The translations under genes were made by a program, and so were the position numbers. 33,754 nucleotides of DNA from Flavobacteriales bacterium (GTDB lineage: Bacteria > Bacteroidota > Bacteroidia > Flavobacteriales_D > Crocinitomicaceae): positions 1 through 33,754 of the forward strand of contig CANMUN010000026.1 in assembly GCA_947500875.1 (NCBI GenBank). The letters run 5' to 3'. Position 1 is the stretch's first letter. Every line of letters begins with the position of its first letter. This document shows, one piece after another, positions 31,901 to 33,754 of this stretch. Under the pieces are notes generated by a model. That model had not been told where the DNA came from and did not search any database. It saw only the letters and a program-made list of their open reading frames with translations.

Positions 31901-33754
31901 GTTGCTAAGGTCCTCGGTGTTCGCTCCATTGTTCCATGAATAAGAATATCCAGGAACTCCACCGTTCACGGTTATGTTAATACTACCAGTACTTGCTCCG
32001 AAGCAATCTACGTCTATGGATGATTTGGTAAGGGTTATTTGTGGTGGTTGGTTTATAGAAGTGTTGTAAATAACAGCACAACCGTTGTTATCAAGGATAT
32101 TTACCGAATATGAACCGAAAGGAATTCCCGTTATGTCTTCGGTAGTTGCATTATTTGACCAATTGAAGCTATAGCCCCCGGTTCCACCCGTTACGTTTAA
32201 ATCAATCCCCCCCGTGGCTGAACCATTGCAAAGGATATCAATGTTAACGGAAGTCACTGTTATGCTTGTAGGTTGGGTGACGGAGAAATTGAATTGATTT
32301 GAACAATTATTGTTATCGGTGACGATAACATTATAATTGCCAGCCACGAGGTTGCTGATATCCTCTTGGGTAGAATTATCGTTCCATAAAAAAGTAAAAA
32401 GTCCAGTTCCTCCCGTCAACGTTATATCAATGCTTCCCGATGCTGCACCATTACACAATACGTTTGTTGTAGTATTGGAAACGGATAAACCTGCCGCTGG
32501 CTGATTTACAATTGCGGTTGTTTGGCTCGAACAATTGTTATTATCGGTAACAGTAACAGTGTAACTTCCTGCAATTAAATTAGAAATATCCTGGTTACTT
32601 GATCCGTTGTCCCATGAATAAGTATAGGGTCCTACCCCTCCAATAACATTCAAATCAATGGACCCGGTAGCGTTACCGAAACAGCTAACATCCGTTACAG
32701 AGGTTGATAATTGTAATGCAGTTGGCTCGTTCAATGTGGTGTTGAAGACAGATGAACATCCATTTGCGTCATTTATTGTTACGGAAAAGGTTCCTGCGCT
32801 AAGTCCGCTGATATCCTCCGTTATCGCGTTATTAGACCATGTTTGCGAATAAGGTGCGATTCCACCGCCAATGGTGAGATCTATAGCTCCCGTAGAGGCG
32901 CCGTTACAAAGAACATTTGTATTCGAAAATGAACTTGTAATCGCCGCAGGTTCGGTTACCGTGAGGTTAGTCGATCCCGAACAACCGTTCGCGTCGGTTA
33001 CAGTGTAGGTCACGTTTCCTGCTGCAACATTGGCAAAAGACCCAGTACCAGTGTAAGGCCCAGTACCACCCGTGGCAGTTACATTAACGGTAGCGGTTTG
33101 TCCGTTGCAGAGTATAGGCGAAGTAACGGTTGCAGTAACGTTGATTAGGGAGAGAGAGCCAACGCTTTGCGATGCGTTGGAGGTACATCCGTTCGCATCT
33201 GTGACGGTAACGGTGTATGTACCTGCGGCAAGACCTGTTACGCTAGCAGTAGTTGCGCCTCCAGGTGCCCATGCATAGGTGTAATTTCCAGTACCTCCCG
33301 AAACGCTCACAGTAACTGATCCATCCGGAGTGCAAGAGGCAGGAGTGGAGGAGGTGGTGAGCGCAAGAGCACTTGGTTCGTTAACGTTCGCGGAGGCTGA
33401 AGTAGAGCAACCATTTGCATCGCTTACAGTCACAGTATAGCTCCCTGTTGGAATATTATTAAGATCCTCAGAAATGGTAGAATTTGGATCATCCCATGAA
33501 TAAGTAAATCCTGGAGTACCTCCAGAAACCGTTAAATTAATGCTACCACTGCTAGTACCATTACAAATTACATCCAAGACACTTAAGTTCAAGCTTAGCG
33601 CTCCTGGTTGATTTATGGTGCTTGAAAAGCTTCCAACACAACCGTTTCCATCGGTAATGGTAACGGAGTAGGAACCTGCAGCAAGCGAAGCGATGTCTTC
33701 CGTTGTTGCAGCATTGGACCAGAGGAAGGTATAGGCTCCGTTCCCCCCGGTAGG
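22898..33754 (-). CDS. Giant SprB-repeat surface protein with PKD-like domains and a gliding-motility/type IX sorting domain (partial, start off window)
   Basis: The frame is open for 3618 residues to the right edge. The N-terminus, signal peptide and promoter are outside, and a TTG-initiated start at 33592 is only an internal codon. From the visible N-terminal end there is one partial and 46 complete SprB-type repeats (down to nucleotide 23666). Each has an early C-N-G or C-F-G motif, a GGT.PY segment and a TDANGC motif before a T[EQ]P.A linker. Two PKD-like domains follow (the second contains WQFGDG). The last 94 residues match the gliding-motility-associated C-terminal domain: VPNAFTPNGDGLNDVF, then YNRWGQIVFES, GDGWDGKYKG and a final GHVTLVK. 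The family parallel is SprB, the mobile cell-surface adhesin of gliding Flavobacterium, exported by the type IX system. Adhesion or gliding function here is inference. Internal repeats make assembly errors possible. Confidence 0.93.
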   Translation of the reverse strand, partial: PTGGNGAYTFLWSNAATTEDIASLAAGSYSVTITDGNGCVGSFSSTINQPGALSLNLSVLDVICNGTSSGSINLTVSGGTPGFTYSWDDPNSTISEDLNNIPTGSYTVTVSDANGCSTSASANVNEPSALALTTSSTPASCTPDGSVTVSVSGGTGNYTYAWAPGGATTASVTGLAAGTYTVTVTDANGCTSNASQSVGSLSLINVTATVTSPILCNGQTATVNVTATGGTGPYTGTGSFANVAAGNVTYTVTDANGCSGSTNLTVTEPAAITSSFSNTNVLCNGASTGAIDLTIGGGIAPYSQTWSNNAITEDISGLSAGTFSVTINDANGCSSVFNTTLNEPTALQLSTSVTDVSCFGNATGSIDLNVIGGVGPYTYSWDNGSSNQDISNLIAGSYTVTVTDNNNCSSQTTAIVNQPAAGLSVSNTTTNVLCNGAASGSIDITLTGGTGLFTFLWNDNSTQEDISNLVAGNYNVIVTDNNNCSNQFNFSVTQPTSITVTSVNIDILCNGSATGGIDLNVTGGTGGYSFNWSNNATTEDITGIPFGSYSVNILDNNGCAVIYNTSINQPPQITLTKSSIDVDCFGASTGSINITVNGGVPGYSYSWNNGANTEDLSNIVAGTYTLIVTDANGCNASTSATVNEPAALTLTTSSTPASCNPDGSVSVSVSGGTGSYTYAWAPGGATTATVTGVAAGNYFVTVTDANGCTANASQSVGSLSLLNVSASITSPILCNGQTATVDVTATGGNGPYTGTGSFANVAAGNVTYTVTDANGCTASTTLTVSEPAALSVSLSTTDATCAGANNGTAVANVTGGTAGYSYLWSNALISNPITNLAPGNITLIVTDANGCTSNANGVINEPAPITATVQITDVTCNGLSDGIIDVTVAGGTPGYSFIWDDPASSTTEDINTLAQGTYNLVITDVNGCTASISAAVNEPNPLVASSNVTNPILVNGGQGSITVSATGGTAPYSGTGIFNEFAGTYTYTVTDANGCSSSTTISITEPNALQATASISSIIPCNGGNGIIDVTATGGILPYTGTGSFSVVAGTYSYTVVDGAGTTSTINISITEPTLLAATATSTNVTCNGLNNGTGIVTETGGTAPYTYLWSNGPTTANVSSLAPGAYSVTVTDANGCTAVANVTITEPALLVATATSTNVTCNGLNNGTAIVTETGGTAPYTYLWSNGPTTANVSNLAPGTYSVTVTDANGCTAVDNVTITEPALLVATATSTNVTCNGLNNGTANVTETGGTAPYTYLWSNGPTTANVSSLAPGAYSVTVTDANGCTAVDNVTITEPPLLVATTTSTNITCNGLNNGSASVTASGGTAPFTYSWSNGPTTANVSNLAPGTYSVTVTDANGCNAVANVTITEPALLVATATSTNVSCNGLNNGTANVTETGGTAPYTYLWSNGPTTANVSNLAPGTYSVTVTDANGCNAVDNVTITEPALLVATATSTNVTCNGLNNGTAIVTETGGTAPYTYLWSNSPTTANVSNLAPGTYSVTVTDANGCAAVDNVTITEPALLVATATSNNVTCNGLNNGTAIVTETGGTAPYTYLWSNGPTTANVSSLAQGTYSVTVTDANGCIAVDNVTITEPPLLVATTSSTNITCNGLNNGSASVIASGGTAPYTYLWSNGPTTANVSNLAPGTYSVTVTDANGCTVTSSVTITQPTSVVANSSVTQTILCNGGTGQISVTATGGTLPYSGIGVNAVVAGTYTYIVTDANGCSNSTNITITEPTALTLSIAGIDPLCNGNSNGSATATVNGGTAPYTYSWTNGSTTNQAVGLSAGSYSVIVTDANGCQINGNIILNQPGTLSASSAVTSPIICFGGSGQVTVSANGGTLPYTGTGVFNVVTGNNSYTVTDANGCTASTSIIVPQPTQVIASSAIASPIPCFGGNGNIIVTATGGTPTYTGTGSFSVPAGTYTYTVTDANGCTNATTTTITQPNALTPAANVTTAIPCFGGTGTVTVSAIGGTPTYNGTGNFTATAGIQNYTVTDANGCSASVSINVVQPSLLTSSINSQNVTCNGLNNGSATVTAAGGTPVYSYLWSNGNTTSTATNLSPGAYSVTVTDANGCQSVSNVVITQPTVLTSSLTQTSNVLCFGGTANVFVAANGGTAPYTGTGTFSVVAGNTFFTVSDANGCTSTSSILITQPPQLIASASQVSPILCFGGQAIVTVSGSGGTPSYTGTGSFNSFAGNNTYTIQDANGCTASSTINITQPSDVTATFNNSNVTCFGFTNGASTASVSGGTPGYTYLWSTGSTINGISAQPAGTYTLQVTDNNGCIFNFNTTITQPALLVSTANIILPIACFGGQAIVLVNGAGGTPGYSGNGTFFEFAGTYTYTLTDQNGCTGSTTITVPQPAPFIATATITSPIACNGGQATVVVTGTGGTAPYSGTGTFTVSAGTYTYTLIDANGCTATTTINVTQPAVLAATATIISPILCNGGNATVQVSATGGTLPYSGDGLFTVVAGNYTYLVSDANGCNTSVSINVPQPTLLVTNVIPTNITCFGANDGSAIVFNSGGTPPLSILWSNGATTNSINNLAPGNYSVTVTDANGCQNVNNFTITQPNTLVANAVELTPILCFGGNAIVNVSATGGTNPYTGTGNFFPVAGNYSYIVTDANGCSDTASITITQPTQLTAVATILSPVPCFGGQAQVNISATGGVAPYTGVGNFNVSAGNQSFTVTDANGCAFTVNLFISQPAILTSVMTSQNVSCFNAGNGSATVTPNGGTPGYQYLWSNGQTTATAVNLIPGLYSVTITDTNGCQTTNQVTITQPTFLQVSSSLSTPVFCFGGTATVNVSASGGTAPYVGTGAFQQAAGTTTYYVTDANGCLDSTTITVTQPAPLIASVLQTSNVLCFGGTATVDVTAIGGTPNYTGTGTFTVAAGWNTFNVTDNYGCLDTISIFISQPTLLVASSTLISPILCNGGTAVIDISATGGTPTYTGTGNLTVIAGTFTYTVTDANGCTANTTITINQPALLQAIATITSPIVCNGGTGTITVTGVGGTSPYAGTGSFVVPTGTYTYNLSDANGCQATVTTTITQPTVLSLSLTQINVNCNGFATGTINANPVGGQGPYTYLWSNGPTTQTVNGLIVGTYTVVVTDNLGCTVSGSATITQPAAPILLQETHVNVLCFGNNTGSIDVTVSGGTLPYTYLWSNGATTQDLSNLIAGTYSITVTDANGCISVMSIVVSQPALPLTVGYTVNNVSCFGLSDGTIDVTPLGGTGPFTYFWITGQTSQDLNNVPPGTYIVAITDANNCVAAAQIVVTQPLAPLSGTITQNPISCYGYNDGQLTANGAGGTAPYSYVWSPTGQTGSIASLLGPGNYVVTITDANGCTAVTNDVLASPPPLIATFTVSDNVICLPSTVTFTNSSIGTFNTVLWTFSNGTSYASNQFTADFNNLGCVDVTMLITSSNGCTADTTINNAVCVVPGPTAAFSTVTPDIDFVTGELEFINNSQNYTGSIWQFGDGGSSILDNPIHTYPPYTIDSYNVTLVVYDANGCTDTVTGVVESNDVVRLTVPNAFTPNGDGLNDVFTPIISNSTQVKYYRFEVYNRWGQIVFESNKPGDGWDGKYKGKLVQFGTYTWKVSYDVTDQGTTNADGHVTLVK
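22901..23182 (-). other. Type IX secretion / gliding-motility C-terminal sorting domain (within the giant gene)
   Basis: The final 94 residues start at VVRLTVPNAFTPNGDGLND. They carry the conserved NGDG.ND, YNRWG, W.GKYKG and FGTYTW.V blocks of the domain that directs SprB-like proteins through the type IX secretion system. Confidence 0.9.
23183..23665 (-). other. Two PKD-like beta-sandwich domains (within the giant gene)
   Basis: About 161 residues separate the last SprB repeat from the sorting domain. The first domain has VTFTNSS and VLWTFSNG. The second has ELEFINNS, IWQFGDGGSS and YNVTLVVYDANGC, the PKD strand pattern. They probably act as a stalk near the cell surface. Confidence 0.75.
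24578..28516 (-). repeat. Higher-order repeat region with ABBB / ABB alternation
   Basis: Copies 24-42, in coding order, have class pattern A BBB, A BB, A BBB, A BB, A BBBB. Every A is exactly 225 bp and every B exactly 201 bp. The class A copies start at 28516, 27688, 27061, 26233 and 25606 on the minus strand, so superunits alternate 828 and 627 bp. Confidence 0.85.
28718..30517 (-). repeat. Eight near-identical 225-bp tandem units
   Basis: The antisense landmark CCGTTGGCATCGG (one copy with an A/G change) begins at 28773, 28998, 29223, 29448, 29673, 29898, 30123 and 30348, an exact 225-bp period. Each unit encodes 75 residues around CNGLNNG, PYTYLWSNGPTTANVS and TDANGC. The fourth and eighth units in coding order share variant residues (PPLLVATT, NITC, GSASV). 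Confidence 0.93.
31376..31801 (-). repeat. Two-repeat module, second copy (copies 9-10)
   Basis: This encodes the TSSTPASC...AWAPGGATTA repeat with the atypical linker SQSVGSLSL, followed by a 66-residue class B repeat with SFANVAAGNVTY. It is almost the same at protein level as the module at 32930-33355. Confidence 0.85.
32930..33355 (-). repeat. Two-repeat module, first copy (copies 2-3)
   Basis: This has the same two-repeat architecture and length (76 + 66 residues) as 31376-31801, displaced by exactly 1554 bp (518 codons). Five class A repeats lie between the two modules. Confidence 0.85.

Larger units (their letters stand above)
23666..33754 (-). repeat. SprB-type repeat array, 46 complete and one partial copies
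   Basis: Boundaries were placed by reading the translation. In coding order, the partial copy is 33754-33587, then copies 1-14 run to 30518, copies 15-22 are the near-identical block 30517-28718, copy 23 is 28717-28517, copies 24-42 are 28516-24578, and copies 43-46 are 24577-23666. Two classes recur. Class A is 75-77 residues with a YLWSNG-type Trp motif. Class B is 66-67 residues with GTGTF in its place. Nearly every copy has two cysteines. Confidence 0.9.

Noticed and set aside
33587-33592. Start of the giant gene at 33592
   Set aside because: The codon is TTG inside a repeat, and the frame continues upstream with another SprB repeat to the window edge, so the gene is partial, not complete.
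24578-33754. Regularly spaced short repeats as a CRISPR array
   Set aside because: The repeating core (antisense of TDANGC codons) is spaced by 201 or 225 bp and lies within one open reading frame. There are no cas genes.

Overview
The window looks like the chromosome of a Bacteroidota bacterium, most likely order Flavobacteriales and possibly near Fluviicola/Crocinitomix; the genus is inference. The evidence is a very large protein built of SprB-type repeats with a gliding-motility/type IX secretion C-terminal domain, a 14-gene nuo operon with the short NuoG seen in this phylum, promoter elements of the Bacteroidota form TAnnTTTG/TAnnTTCG, and a G+C content that looks moderate. No tRNA, rRNA, CRISPR array, insertion sequence or prophage gene was seen.

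Layout. (1) 1-1205, minus: the first 401 residues of a secreted multidomain protein with cadherin-like modules and DxDxDG calcium repeats; it runs off the left edge. (2) 1296-13928, minus: a complete respiratory complex I operon in the order nuoA to nuoN, read right to left, with almost no intergenic sequence. (3) 14004-14942, minus: thioredoxin reductase trxB, ending in a terminator-like hairpin just before nuoA. (4) 15064-16635, plus: a secreted subtilisin-like protease. (5) 16632-20377, minus: a recQ-comEC pair. (6) 20479-22909, plus: branched-chain aminotransferase ilvE and an unrecognised secreted protein. (7) 22898-33754, minus: the last 3618 residues of a giant surface protein with 46 complete repeats and one partial repeat; its start lies beyond the right edge.

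How the genes fit together. The nuo operon encodes the proton-pumping NADH:quinone oxidoreductase. In gliding members of this phylum, respiration maintains the proton motive force that drives the type IX secretion/gliding motor, and that motor exports and moves SprB-like adhesins. The giant protein is therefore plausibly a cargo of a secretion system encoded elsewhere. trxB, recQ, comEC and ilvE are housekeeping, DNA-processing and metabolic genes with no evident link to the flanking adhesins.

The least ordinary part is the giant gene. Its repeats fall into two length classes (75 residues with a Trp-containing segment, 67 residues with a shorter Gly-Thr-Gly segment). These are arranged in a higher-order ABBB/ABB pattern, next to a block of eight near-identical 225-bp units that itself looks like a doubled four-unit block.

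The longest stretches without a gene are about 75-120 bp. They contain the promoters and the terminator listed below.
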